Assembly: GCA_903897925.1 (NCBI GenBank)
Contig: CAIUDG010000065.1
Span: 1-42,458, forward strand
Source of the DNA: an uncultured beta proteobacterium
Lineage (GTDB): Bacteria; Pseudomonadota; Gammaproteobacteria; Burkholderiales; Burkholderiaceae_C
Length of the DNA stretch: 42,458 nt
Reading direction: 5' to 3'
Shown here: piece by piece, positions 1-7,298 of the stretch
How the letters are laid out: every line of letters starts with the position of its first letter
How positions within the stretch are numbered: position 1 is the first letter of the stretch
Made by a program: the position numbers and the translations under genes
The notes under the pieces: generated by a model
What the model was told of the DNA's origin: nothing
What the model saw: the letters and a program-made list of their open reading frames with translations, nothing else
The model's database searches: none

Positions 1-32
1 CGCCACCCGCATCAAATGCCGGTGGCGTTTTT
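1..32 (+). terminator. Rho-independent terminator of an upstream gene
   Basis: Bases 1-7 (CGCCACC) pair with 21-27 (GGTGGCG). Inside them GCAT (9-12) pairs with ATGC (16-19), leaving a 3-nt loop, and TTTTT follows at 28-32. The T-run lies on the + side, so this ends a plus-strand transcript coming from outside the window. In I-F loci the cas genes often sit just upstream of the array, so the terminated unit could be the cas operon; that is inference only. Confidence 0.75.
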
Positions 33-137
33 ACCTGGTGCGATCAGGCACTTGATGGCCATCGCGTAACTTGATCAGAAGCCCAGCAAATTACGTGACC
101 ACACTCAATTAACGCGCCCAACGCTGGACCCGAAACG
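33..137 (+). other. CRISPR leader-side flank
   Basis: About 105 bp lie between the terminator and the first intact repeat. The best-conserved repeats are on this side and the decayed ones on the other, so this should be the leader end. I see no clear sigma70 promoter and no good IHF consensus here, and the stretch is not conspicuously AT-rich. The leader call therefore rests on array polarity rather than on motifs. Confidence 0.45.
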
Positions 138-825
138 GTTCACTGCCGTGTAGGCAGCTCAGAAATCGGTGGAGGTAAGGCTGATGGCAGACAGTGAGTT
201 CACTGCCGTGTAGGCAGCTCAGAAACAACATCCAAGGTGATATTCCCGGCCACGGCCGTTCACTGCCGTGTAGGCAGCTCAGAAAGTCAGGATGCGAGCG
301 ACGGTTGGTCCGATGATGTTCACTGCCGTGTAGGCAGCTCAGAAAGTTTCGCATGCCGCTGGTGAAATGATTCACCAGTTCACTGCCGTGTAGGCAGCTC
401 AGAAAAGCAACAGCAAACACCGAACGATGAATGGCCCGTTCACTGCCGTGTAGGCAGCTCAGAAATATGTGGACACCGCAGGCGGCGGCAAAGCGATGTT
501 CACTGCCGTGTAGGCAGCTCAGAAATTGGTGCGAGGCGATACGTTGTCGATGCCGAAGTTCACTGCCGTGTAGGCAGCTCAGAAATCGCTGGCGGAGAAC
601 TGGTACCCCTCGCGGGCGTTCACTGCCGTGAAGGCAGCTCAGAAAAAGTGACGATGTGCGGAGAGGGCGCGAGTTTCGTTCACCGCCGTGTAGGCAGCTC
701 AAAAAGTGTGCAATGTAGGCGAGTCGTACCACTCAAAGTTCACTGCCGTATAGGCAGCTCAAAAAATCCGCGCCGGTCACAGCGCCGCGATTCGATCGTT
801 CACTGCCGTGTGGGCAGCTCAAAAA
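138..825 (+). CRISPR. Type I-F CRISPR array, 12 repeats and 11 spacers
   Basis: Twelve 28-bp repeats start exactly every 60 bp (138, 198, 258 ... 798), giving eleven spacers of exactly 32 bp. The repeat begins GTTCACTGCC, has GTGTA as loop, continues GGCAG and ends CTCAGAAA. The CTGCC/GGCAG 5-bp hairpin with a GTGTA loop, the 28/32 spacing and the AGAAA tail match the known I-F (Csy, Cas6f-processed) repeat class. Eight repeats are identical. The repeat at 618 has one loop change. Those at 678, 738 and 798 end in CAAAAA, and 678 and 798 also carry stem or loop changes. Decay at the right end puts the leader on the left and transcription on the + strand, consistent with the known I-F crRNA handle. 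No cas gene lies in the window. Confidence 0.97.
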
Positions 826-945
826 ATAGCGTACCGACAGCTCGGAGGCTGGGCTGATTTCAAAATGGTGAAGCGGTACGGCTTCCATGCGGCGTGGTAC
901 TTGACGAATTACGCGGACAACATCAACCCTGACCGAAAACCCTGA
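826..945 (+). pseudogene. 3' remnant of a tyrosine recombinase (phage-type integrase)
   Basis: Directly after the last CRISPR repeat, the frame starting at 829 reads about 38 codons to a TGA at 943-945. It contains QLGGWADFKMVKRYGFH followed by LTNYADNIN. The pattern LGGW-(x)n-MVxRY-(x)n-L-(x)n-A-x-NI is the C-terminal box of phage-type integrases, and the Tyr in KRY aligns with the recombination nucleophile. No start codon or upstream domain is left: the CRISPR array occupies the place of the 5' part. The fragment lies 117 bp from the 3' end of tRNA-Val, a usual integrase position. Assignment is by motif only. Confidence 0.55.
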
Positions 946-1022
946 CCGTTTATCACGTATCGAACGGCATCGAAACGTCTTCTATTAACGCTCCCTGGTG
1001 TATCCGTGCTCTGACCAAGAAA
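946..1022. other. Intergenic gap, no feature seen
   Basis: This stretch lies between the integrase remnant and the tRNA terminator. I see no ORF, repeat or second copy of the tRNA 3' end. Confidence 0.5.
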
Positions 1023-1058
1023 CCAAAAAGCCTTCTAAATCAACGACTTAGAAGGCTT
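1023..1058 (-). terminator. Terminator of tRNA-Val
   Basis: Bases 1028-1038 (AAGCCTTCTAA) pair perfectly with 1048-1058 (TTAGAAGGCTT). Read on the minus strand the hairpin is followed by a short T-run (complement of 1025-1029). It lies 4 bp beyond the tRNA 3' CCA, so it ends the tRNA transcript. Confidence 0.85.
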
Positions 1059-1062
1059 AAAT

Positions 1063-1137
1063 TGGTGGGCGATGCAAGTTTCGAACTTGCGACCCCCACA
1101 GTGTGAATGTGGTGCTCTACCCCTGAGCTAATCGCCC
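1063..1137 (-). tRNA. tRNA-Val (anticodon CAC)
   Basis: The minus strand folds as a full cloverleaf: acceptor GGGCGAT/ATCGCCC, D-stem GCTC/GAGC, anticodon stem CCACA/TGTGG with loop TTCACAC, and T-stem GCAAG/CTTGC with loop TTCGAAA. The anticodon is CAC, which reads GUG (Val). The 3' ACCA is encoded, giving 75 nt. The 3' end faces the CRISPR array and integrase remnant, so this tRNA is the likely attachment site of a past insertion. Confidence 0.97.
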
Positions 1138-1162
1138 TGAATTCTTATCAGGAAAGACTTAG

Positions 1163-1168
1163 ATTATA
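1163..1168 (-). promoter_or_regulatory. -10 element for tRNA-Val
   Basis: The minus strand carries a perfect TATAAT here, 25 bp upstream of the tRNA 5' end. The matching -35 region would lie inside the last codons of dnaQ and is poor (CGCAAA at 17 bp). The tRNA could also be reached by read-through from dnaQ, which ends 39 bp upstream. Confidence 0.5.
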
Positions 1169-1176
1169 CACAAAAA

Positions 1177-1887
1177 TCAGGCTACTTTGCGCCAAACCGT
1201 TTTTCCACCGCTGGCCTTGTCAATTTGCAGCAAAGTTTCGTCGTGCGCGCCCAGCTCCTGCGCATTGGCGGACAGCACCGGCAGTTCGAATCCGCTCAGA
1301 TCAATGCGCTCCACTTTGATGCCAGACTTGTCTTCGTCACCAGAATCCATCATCAGCGCGTTCTGGCCGCGCGTCATATTGATGTAGACATCGGCCAGCA
1401 ACTCGGCGTCCAACAAGGCGCCGTGCAAGGTACGCCCGGAGTTGTCAACCTCCAGTCGATCGCACAAGGCATCCAGGCCGTTGCGTTTGCCGGGGTACAT
1501 TTCCTTGGCCAGCGCCAGAGAGTCGATGACACCCGCAATATGTTCCCGGAACGCAGGCCGGCCCACCAGCTGCAATTCGGCGTTCAGGAACGCAATGTCG
1601 AACGGTGCGTTGTGGATGATGATTTCCGCGTCCTGTACGAACGCCAGAAACTCATCCACCACCTGCGCAAATGTTGGCTTGTCGCGCAGGAACTCGGTAG
1701 TGATTCCGTGGACCTTCAGCGCTTCTTCGTGGCTTTCGCGCCCAGAGTTGAGGTACAGGTGCAAATTGCGTCCGGTCAGCTTGCGCTGCACCATCTCGAC
1801 GCAACCAATTTCCACAATCCGGTCCCCCTGGTCTGCCGACAGACCGGTGGTTTCCGTGTCGAGAAAAATTTGTCGCAAGGCGGCCAT
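1177..1887 (-). CDS. dnaQ: DNA polymerase III epsilon subunit (3'-5' proofreading exonuclease)
   Basis: 236 aa. This is the proofreading exonuclease of the replicative polymerase, a DEDDh-type nuclease. The ExoI motif DTETTG is at residues 10-15, ExoII HNAPFD at 92-97, and ExoIII with His155 and Asp160 (HGALLDAELLADVY). All four acidic ligands and the catalytic His are present. A C-terminal tail of about 60 residues would bind the alpha subunit. I chose the ATG at 1887 because the homologous region begins there (MAALRQIFLD). It overlaps the fdx stop by 1 bp (TGATG), a layout typical of coupled translation. A longer reading starting at 1968 would lie inside fdx and has no support. Confidence 0.93.
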   Translation of the reverse strand: MAALRQIFLDTETTGLSADQGDRIVEIGCVEMVQRKLTGRNLHLYLNSGRESHEEALKVHGITTEFLRDKPTFAQVVDEFLAFVQDAEIIIHNAPFDIAFLNAELQLVGRPAFREHIAGVIDSLALAKEMYPGKRNGLDALCDRLEVDNSGRTLHGALLDAELLADVYINMTRGQNALMMDSGDEDKSGIKVERIDLSGFELPVLSANAQELGAHDETLLQIDKASGGKTVWRKVA

Positions 1888-2225
1888 CAGTGGTTTTCCT
1901 TGGCGTGGTTGATGGAGTACTTCGGGATCTCCACCACCAGATCGCGCAAGGCCACAATGGCCTGGCAACCCAGCCGCGAATTCGGCTCCAGGCCCCAGGC
2001 GCGGTCGAGCAAGTCTTCTTCCGACTCTTCCAGCGCGTTCAACGAGGCAAATCCTTCACGCACCACCACATGGCAGGTGGTGCAGGCGCAGCTCATGTCG
2101 CACGCATGCTCAATGGCAATACCACCTTCGAGCAGGGCTTCGCAGATGGAGGTTCCAGAGGCCGCAGGCACTTCGGCACCGGTCGGGCAGTACTCCGGAT
2201 GGGGCAATATTTTGATAATGGGCAT
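1887..2225 (-). CDS. fdx: ISC-type 2Fe-2S ferredoxin
   Basis: 112 aa. This is the adrenodoxin-like ferredoxin that supplies electrons for cluster assembly on IscU. Cluster ligands follow the Isc pattern C-x5-C-x2-C (CDMSCACTTC), with the fourth Cys downstream in LGCQAI. I chose the ATG at 2225 (MPIIKILPHPEYCPTG) because Isc ferredoxins begin here. A longer reading from 2255 would overlap the hscA stop. It follows hscA by 26 bp and its TGA overlaps the dnaQ ATG. Confidence 0.95.
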   Translation of the reverse strand: MPIIKILPHPEYCPTGAEVPAASGTSICEALLEGGIAIEHACDMSCACTTCHVVVREGFASLNALEESEEDLLDRAWGLEPNSRLGCQAIVALRDLVVEIPKYSINHAKENH

Positions 2226-2251
2226 AGCGTCTAGGGTACCGATTCCGGAAA

Positions 2252-4108
2252 TCAAATGGTTGCAATATTCTTGCCGGCCAGGGCCTGGGCAATGCCACGG
2301 TTCATGCGCTGGGCAGCAAAGTTTTCGGTCGCCTGCGCCAGCGCCTTGGAACAGGCTTCAATCGGCGCGGCCTCGGCACCGAGCACCGCGTCGCGCAAGG
2401 CCTGCATGGCGCCAGCCACTCCCTGCTTTTCCTGGGCGTCCAGCAAATCGCCGTCGGCACGCAAGGCACTCTCGGTGGCCAGCAGCAAGCGGTCGGCATC
2501 GACCCGGGCTTCGACCAGGGCGCGTGCCTGAATATCGACCTGCGCCGTCTGAAAACTTTCCTGCAGCATCCGGGCCACCTGCTCGTCGCTCAGTCCATAA
2601 CTGGGTTTGACGTCGATGCGCGCATGCACGCCACTGCCCTGCTCCACCGCGCTGACGCTGAGCAAACCATCGGCGTCCACCGTAAAGGTCACGCGAATCC
2701 GCGCCGCACCGGCCGCCATCGGCGGAATTCCGCGCAGCTCAAACCGCGCCAGGCTGCGACAGTCCGCCACCAGATCGCGTTCGCCCTGCACCACATGCAG
2801 CGCCAGCGCGGTCTGACCGTCTTGGTAGGTGGTGAAATCCTGCGCCATCGCCACCGGAATGGTCTGGTTGCGCGGAACAATGCGCTCCACCAGACCGCCC
2901 ATGGTCTCAACGCCCAACGACAAGGGAATCACGTCCAGCAGCAGCATGTCGCCCGAGGCGCTGTTGCCAGCCAGCTGATTGGCCTGAATCGCCGCGCCCA
3001 GGGCGACCACTTCATCCGGGTTCAGATTGATCAAAGGCGGCTGGCCAAAAAAACTTTCCACAGCGGCGCGCACCTGCGGCATGCGCGTTGAACCACCGAC
3101 CAGCACCACGCCCTGCACCGCCGCCTTGTCCAGGCCGGCGTCGCGCAAAGCCTTGCGCACCGACTGCAGCGTGCGCTGTGTCAGGTGCTGCGTGAGGTCG
3201 TCGAACTGGCTGCGCCGCAGCGTCAGCTGGATCGAACCACAGGACAAACCGAGTGCCACATCGATCTGTTCCTGCGACGAGAGCAATTCCTTGCAATGCC
3301 GCGCATACGCCAGCAAGGCCGCGCGATCAGACGCCTCGGTCACTTGAAGGCCCACATGTTGGGCAAGCCAGTCGGCCAGTGCACGGTCGTAGTCATCGCC
3401 GCCCAGCGCCGAGTCTCCGCCCGTGGCGAGTACTTCGAAGACTCCGGCCGACAAACGCAGAATGGAAATATCAAAGGTGCCGCCACCCAGGTCATACACC
3501 GCGTACACACCTTGCGCAGCGTTGTCCAGACCGTAGGCGATGGCGGCTGCGGTTGGTTCGCTGATCAGGCGCAGCACATTCAAACCGGCGAGTTGTGCCG
3601 CGTCCTTGGTTGCCTGGCGCTGGCCTTCATCAAAATAAGCCGGCACCGTGATCACGGCACCGTAAATATCGTCGTTAAAGGTGTCTTCAGCGCGAAAGCG
3701 CAGCGTGGCCAGAATCTCGGCACTGACCTCCACCGGACTCTTGTCGCCAGCAACAGTACGCACCTTGACCATGCCCGGGTTGTCTACCAGGGCAAACGGC
3801 AGTTTCTCGGCATGGGCCACATCGGCCAGGCCTCGGCCCATGAAACGCTTGACCGACACCACGGTATTGGCCGGGTCCTGTGCCTGCTGGGCCAGGGCAT
3901 CGAATCCAATCTGCCGGCGCGTGGCGTCAAGGTAACGCACTGCGCTGGGCAATAGCACGCGCCCTTGCGCATCGGGCAGGCACTCGGACACACCGTGGCG
4001 CACGCTGGCCACCAGCGAGTGCGTGGTTCCGAGATCAATCCCTACCGCAATCCGACGTCCGTGCGGATTGGGGGTCTGTCCCGGTTCTGAAATTTGTAAG
4101 AGAGCCAT
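2252..4108 (-). CDS. hscA: Fe-S assembly Hsp70-type chaperone HscA
   Basis: 618 aa, normal for HscA (about 616-620). This is a specialised DnaK paralogue that, with HscB, drives transfer of the nascent cluster from IscU to apo-proteins. The N-terminal ATPase domain shows [12 protein letters not shown] at about residues 23-34, the phosphate-2 loop [11 protein letters not shown] and the adenosine motif [13 protein letters not shown]. The C-terminal half is the substrate-binding domain that recognises the IscU LPPVK motif, which is present in the IscU of this window. It sits between hscB and fdx as in the canonical operon. Confidence 0.97.
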   Translation of the reverse strand: MALLQISEPGQTPNPHGRRIAVGIDLGTTHSLVASVRHGVSECLPDAQGRVLLPSAVRYLDATRRQIGFDALAQQAQDPANTVVSVKRFMGRGLADVAHAEKLPFALVDNPGMVKVRTVAGDKSPVEVSAEILATLRFRAEDTFNDDIYGAVITVPAYFDEGQRQATKDAAQLAGLNVLRLISEPTAAAIAYGLDNAAQGVYAVYDLGGGTFDISILRLSAGVFEVLATGGDSALGGDDYDRALADWLAQHVGLQVTEASDRAALLAYARHCKELLSSQEQIDVALGLSCGSIQLTLRRSQFDDLTQHLTQRTLQSVRKALRDAGLDKAAVQGVVLVGGSTRMPQVRAAVESFFGQPPLINLNPDEVVALGAAIQANQLAGNSASGDMLLLDVIPLSLGVETMGGLVERIVPRNQTIPVAMAQDFTTYQDGQTALALHVVQGERDLVADCRSLARFELRGIPPMAAGAARIRVTFTVDADGLLSVSAVEQGSGVHARIDVKPSYGLSDEQVARMLQESFQTAQVDIQARALVEARVDADRLLLATESALRADGDLLDAQEKQGVAGAMQALRDAVLGAEAAPIEACSKALAQATENFAAQRMNRGIAQALAGKNIATI

Positions 4109-4131
4109 AGTGCCTAATCTTCCGAACCGGC

Positions 4132-4647
4132 TTATTCCAACTGATCTCGGCGCCGGTCCAGGTCCTGCAAAAACTTATCGATAAACATCAAGGCACGCAC
4201 CAGTTCCACTGCGCGCGCAAGATCGTGCTGCTCGTCAAGGGCCTGCGCGCACTGCTGCAGCACCTGTTTGCGACTCGCCTGCACCTCATTGTCTACAGCA
4301 TCCAAGGCCACTTCCGATGCCGCGTCTTCCAGCGTTTCGCGCCATTCCATCTGCTGCATCAAAAACTGCGGCGGCATCGCCGTATTGGTATTGGCCAACA
4401 CGGGCGCGCCACCCAACTCACACAGATAGGCGGCCCGTTTCACCGGATCCTTCAGGCGCTGATAGGCCTCATTGATACGCACCGACCACTGCATGGCGAT
4501 CCGCTGGGCGGCAGCGCCCTGCGCGGCAAACTTGTCCGGATGGGCCTCGCGCTGCAAGGCCTTCCAGCGCGCATCCAGGGCCGACAAGTCCTGGGCAAAC
4601 TGGCGTGGGACGGCAAACAGAACAAAGTCATTGGCCTGCAAATCCAT
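4132..4647 (-). CDS. hscB: Fe-S assembly J-domain co-chaperone HscB
   Basis: 171 aa from the ATG at 4647, the usual family length. The N-terminal J domain carries the HPD tripeptide ([13 protein letters not shown], near residue 40), which stimulates the HscA ATPase. The C-terminal helical bundle binds IscU. An upstream ATG at 4707 would add 20 residues and overlap iscA, so I prefer 4647, 16 bp after the iscA stop. The ribosome-binding site there is weak (GAGG about 15 bp away), so coupling to iscA translation is possible. Confidence 0.93.
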   Translation of the reverse strand: MDLQANDFVLFAVPRQFAQDLSALDARWKALQREAHPDKFAAQGAAAQRIAMQWSVRINEAYQRLKDPVKRAAYLCELGGAPVLANTNTAMPPQFLMQQMEWRETLEDAASEVALDAVDNEVQASRKQVLQQCAQALDEQHDLARAVELVRALMFIDKFLQDLDRRRDQLE

Positions 4648-4663
4648 ACCGGCTGCCAATGCC

Positions 4664-4987
4664 TCAGACACGGAACGATTCTCCGCAGCCGCACTTGTCC
4701 CGTTCATTCGGGTTATTGAAGCGAAACCCCTCGTTCAGGCCTTCGCGCACAAAATCCAGTTCGGTGCCGTCGATATAGGCCAGGCTCTTGGGGTCCACCA
4801 GCACCTTCACGCCAAAGCCTTCAAACACCAGGTCTTCCGGGGCCAGTTCATCGACATATTCCAGCTGATAAGCCAACCCGGAGCAACCCGTGGTTTTGAC
4901 GCCCAGGCGCACACCAACGCCCTTGCCACGTTTGGTCAGGTAGCGCGTTACGTGGCGTGCAGCCGCCTCGGTCAAAGTCACTGCCAT
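4664..4987 (-). CDS. iscA: A-type Fe-S carrier protein IscA
   Basis: 107 aa, full length. This A-type carrier accepts clusters from IscU and delivers them to targets. The three conserved cysteines are present: one in KTTGCSG near residue 35 and two in the CGCGESF motif near the C-terminus. It starts 1 bp after the iscU stop, in the canonical order S-U-A-B-A-fdx. Confidence 0.96.
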   Translation of the reverse strand: MAVTLTEAAARHVTRYLTKRGKGVGVRLGVKTTGCSGLAYQLEYVDELAPEDLVFEGFGVKVLVDPKSLAYIDGTELDFVREGLNEGFRFNNPNERDKCGCGESFRV

Positions 4988-4988
4988 A

Positions 4989-5375
4989 TCAGTTCAGGTG
5001 TTTCTTTTTGTAGTCATCCACTGCCGCCTTGATGGCGTCTTCCGCCAGAATCGAGCAATGGATTTTCACTGGAGGCAAGGCCAGTTCTTCGGCGATTTCA
5101 CTGTTCTTCAGGGCCGCTGCCTGGTCCAGCGTCTTGCCTTTGACCCATTCGGTCACCAGCGAACTCGACGCAATGGCAGAGCCACAGCCGTAGGTCTTGA
5201 AACGCGCATCTTCGATCACGCCGGTCTGCGGATTCACCTTGATCTGCAGCTTCATCACGTCACCGCAGGCCGGTGCACCGACCATGCCGGTGCCTACCGA
5301 ATCGTCGCCCTTGTCAAAGCTACCTACGTTGCGTGGGTTTTCATAGTGGTCAACCACTTTTTCAGAATAGGCCAT
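4989..5375 (-). CDS. iscU: Fe-S cluster scaffold IscU
   Basis: 128 aa, full length. Clusters are built on this scaffold from sulfur donated by IscS. Ligand cysteines are in [19 protein letters not shown] and [11 protein letters not shown]. The HscA recognition motif LPPVK directly precedes the third Cys. It lies 18 bp downstream of iscS in the same operon. Confidence 0.98.
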   Translation of the reverse strand: MAYSEKVVDHYENPRNVGSFDKGDDSVGTGMVGAPACGDVMKLQIKVNPQTGVIEDARFKTYGCGSAIASSSLVTEWVKGKTLDQAAALKNSEIAEELALPPVKIHCSILAEDAIKAAVDDYKKKHLN

Positions 5376-5393
5376 TTTGCTTACCTCGATAAA

Positions 5394-6614
5394 TTAGTGT
5401 GCAGCCCATTGGATGGTGCTGATGTCAATGCCTTCCTGGTACATATCCCACAAGGGGCTCAGGTCTCGCAGCTTGGCGACGTTGACCTTGATGGTCTCCA
5501 CGGCATAGTCAATTTCGGCTTCCGTGGTCCAGCGGCCGATAGTCATGCGCAGGCTGCTGTGCGCCAGTTCGTCACTGCGCCCCAGGGCACGCAGCACATA
5601 GCTGGGCTCCAGGCTGGCAGATGTGCAGGCGGAACCGCTGCTCACGGCGAGTCCCTTGATGCCCATCATCAGCGACTCACCTTCCACATAGTTGAAGCTC
5701 ATGTTCAGGTTGTGTGGCACGCGCTTTTCCAGATGGCCGTTGATGAACACCTGCTCGATGCCTTTCAATCCGTCCAGCATGCGATTGTGCAGCGCCAGAA
5801 TGCGCTGGTTTTCCGCTGCCATTTCTTCCTTGGCAATGCGATAGGCCTCGCCCATGCCGACGATCTGGTGTGTTGGCAAGGTGCCGCTGCGCATGCCGCG
5901 CTCGTGGCCGCCACCGTGCATTTGCGCTTCCAGGCGGATGCGTGGCTTGCGGCGCACATACAGCGCACCAATGCCTTTGGGACCATAGGTTTTGTGCGAA
6001 GTCAGACTCATCAGGTCAACCGGCAAATGCGCCAGATCGATGTCCACCCGGCCCGTGGCCTGCGCCGCGTCGACGTGGAAAATCACGCCCTTGGCACGGC
6101 AGATGGCACCGATGGCCGCGATGTCCTGGATCACACCGATCTCATTATTCACATACATGACACTGGCCAGAATGGTGTCCGGGCGAATTGCCGCCTGGAA
6201 CGCGTTCAGGTCCAGCAGGCCGTCCGGCTGCACGTCCAGATAGCTGACTTCAAAACCCTGGCGCTCCAGTTCGCGGCAGGTATCCAGCACCGCCTTGTGC
6301 TCGGTCTTGACCGTGATGATGTGCTTGCCGCGGGTCTTGTAAAAATGTGCTGCGCCCTTGAGGGCCAGGTTGTCCGACTCGGTTGCGCCAGATGTCCAGA
6401 CAATCTCGCGCGGGTCGGCTCCGATCAGCGCAGCCACCTGCTCGCGCGCCTTTTCCACCGCTGCTTCGGCTTCCCAACCCCAGGCATGGCTGCGCGAGGC
6501 CGGGTTGCCAAAATGGTTGCGCAACCAGGGCAACATGGCGTCCACGACCCGCTCGTCGCAGGGGTTGGTGGCGCTGTAGTCCATGTAAATGGGGAAATGG
6601 GGCGTGTTTTCCAT
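5394..6614 (-). CDS. iscS: Cysteine desulfurase IscS
   Basis: 406 aa (E. coli IscS is 404). This PLP enzyme converts cysteine to alanine and passes persulfide sulfur to IscU, tRNA thiolation and other acceptors. The PLP lysine is in [12 protein letters not shown], and the mobile catalytic Cys lies in [10 protein letters not shown], the group I (IscS) signature loop. The N-terminus [11 protein letters not shown] is typical. The start at 6614 leaves a 44-bp gap to iscR. Confidence 0.98.
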   Translation of the reverse strand: MENTPHFPIYMDYSATNPCDERVVDAMLPWLRNHFGNPASRSHAWGWEAEAAVEKAREQVAALIGADPREIVWTSGATESDNLALKGAAHFYKTRGKHIITVKTEHKAVLDTCRELERQGFEVSYLDVQPDGLLDLNAFQAAIRPDTILASVMYVNNEIGVIQDIAAIGAICRAKGVIFHVDAAQATGRVDIDLAHLPVDLMSLTSHKTYGPKGIGALYVRRKPRIRLEAQMHGGGHERGMRSGTLPTHQIVGMGEAYRIAKEEMAAENQRILALHNRMLDGLKGIEQVFINGHLEKRVPHNLNMSFNYVEGESLMMGIKGLAVSSGSACTSASLEPSYVLRALGRSDELAHSSLRMTIGRWTTEAEIDYAVETIKVNVAKLRDLSPLWDMYQEGIDISTIQWAAH

Positions 6615-6658
6615 GATCGGACTCGATACCTACTTGAATGATTTTTTGTTCTTGAAAC

Positions 6659-7195
6659 TTAGCTCTTGGAGAATGCATTGCCCAGTGCGAACACCGAATT
6701 CGGCGCGTTAACCCGCATCGGCTTGCTCACCGGCATGGCCGAGATGGCGCGCTTGAGGCTGGGCTTTTCTTCCACTTGCAGTCCCTTGGCCAACTGTTCG
6801 TCAACCAGCTTCTGCAGTGTCACAGCGTCGAGGAATTCGACCATGCGCACATTCAGGGAAGCCCACAAATCGTGCGTCATGCAACGCGCACCTTCGCCGA
6901 GGCAATTTTCCTTGCCGCTGCACTGGGTGGCGTCAATCGGCTCATCGACGGACACAATGATATCGGCCACGGTGATGTCACAGGCCTTGCGCGCCAGCAT
7001 ATAGCCGCCGCCCGGCCCGCGGGTCGATTCGACCAGTTCGTGGCGTCGCAGTTTGCCGAACAGCTGCTCCAGGTAGGACAGCGAAATCTGCTGCCGCTGG
7101 CTGATGGCAGCCAGGGTCACCGGGCCACTGCTCTGGCGCAGGCCCAGATCAATCATTGCGGTGACCGCAAAGCGGCCTTTGGTAGTGAGACGCAT
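6659..7195 (-). CDS. iscR: Rrf2-family Fe-S cluster regulator IscR
   Basis: 178 aa. IscR carries a 2Fe-2S cluster and represses the isc operon when clusters are sufficient. An N-terminal winged helix (MRLTTKGRFAVTAMIDL, and the recognition helix around QQISLSYLEQLFGKLR) is followed by three ligand cysteines in CSGKENCLGEGARC. The C-terminal extension is about 15 residues longer than in E. coli. It is the first gene of the operon and has an IscR-like operator in its own promoter. Confidence 0.97.
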   Translation of the reverse strand: MRLTTKGRFAVTAMIDLGLRQSSGPVTLAAISQRQQISLSYLEQLFGKLRRHELVESTRGPGGGYMLARKACDITVADIIVSVDEPIDATQCSGKENCLGEGARCMTHDLWASLNVRMVEFLDAVTLQKLVDEQLAKGLQVEEKPSLKRAISAMPVSKPMRVNAPNSVFALGNAFSKS

Positions 7196-7215
7196 GGCAT
7201 GCTCCTTCCGTCGAT

Positions 7216-7241
7216 TTGGTTGACTAACGGACTCAAGTATA
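7216..7241 (-). promoter_or_regulatory. isc operon promoter with IscR type 1 site
   Basis: On the minus strand an extended -10 (TGC-TATACT, -10 at 7241-7236) overlaps a 25-bp sequence at 7240-7216. Its left arm ATACTTGAGT and right arm AGTCAAC match nearly all non-degenerate positions of the E. coli IscR type 1 consensus (known form ATASYYGACT...AGTCRRSTAT). No good -35 is visible, which fits an extended -10 promoter. Overlap with the -10 implies repression by holo-IscR. Confidence 0.75.
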
Positions 7242-7298
7242 GCAAGAAACCCAGCAAAGCGCTCGGGTTAATAGACTGATCAGTCGCATACCCGACTA

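Noticed and set aside
57..80. IHF site near TTGATCAG in the CRISPR leader
   Set aside because: The required YAA four bases before TTGAT is missing.
109..732. A 207-residue open frame on the minus strand with repeated FLSCLHGSE units
   Set aside because: It is translation of the CRISPR repeats (60-bp period is a multiple of three); no start site, ribosome-binding site or homology.
1063..1085. Second copy of the tRNA-Val 3' end as an attachment-site repeat in the window
   Set aside because: I searched the region from 1 to 1062 by eye and found none; if present it is beyond the left edge.
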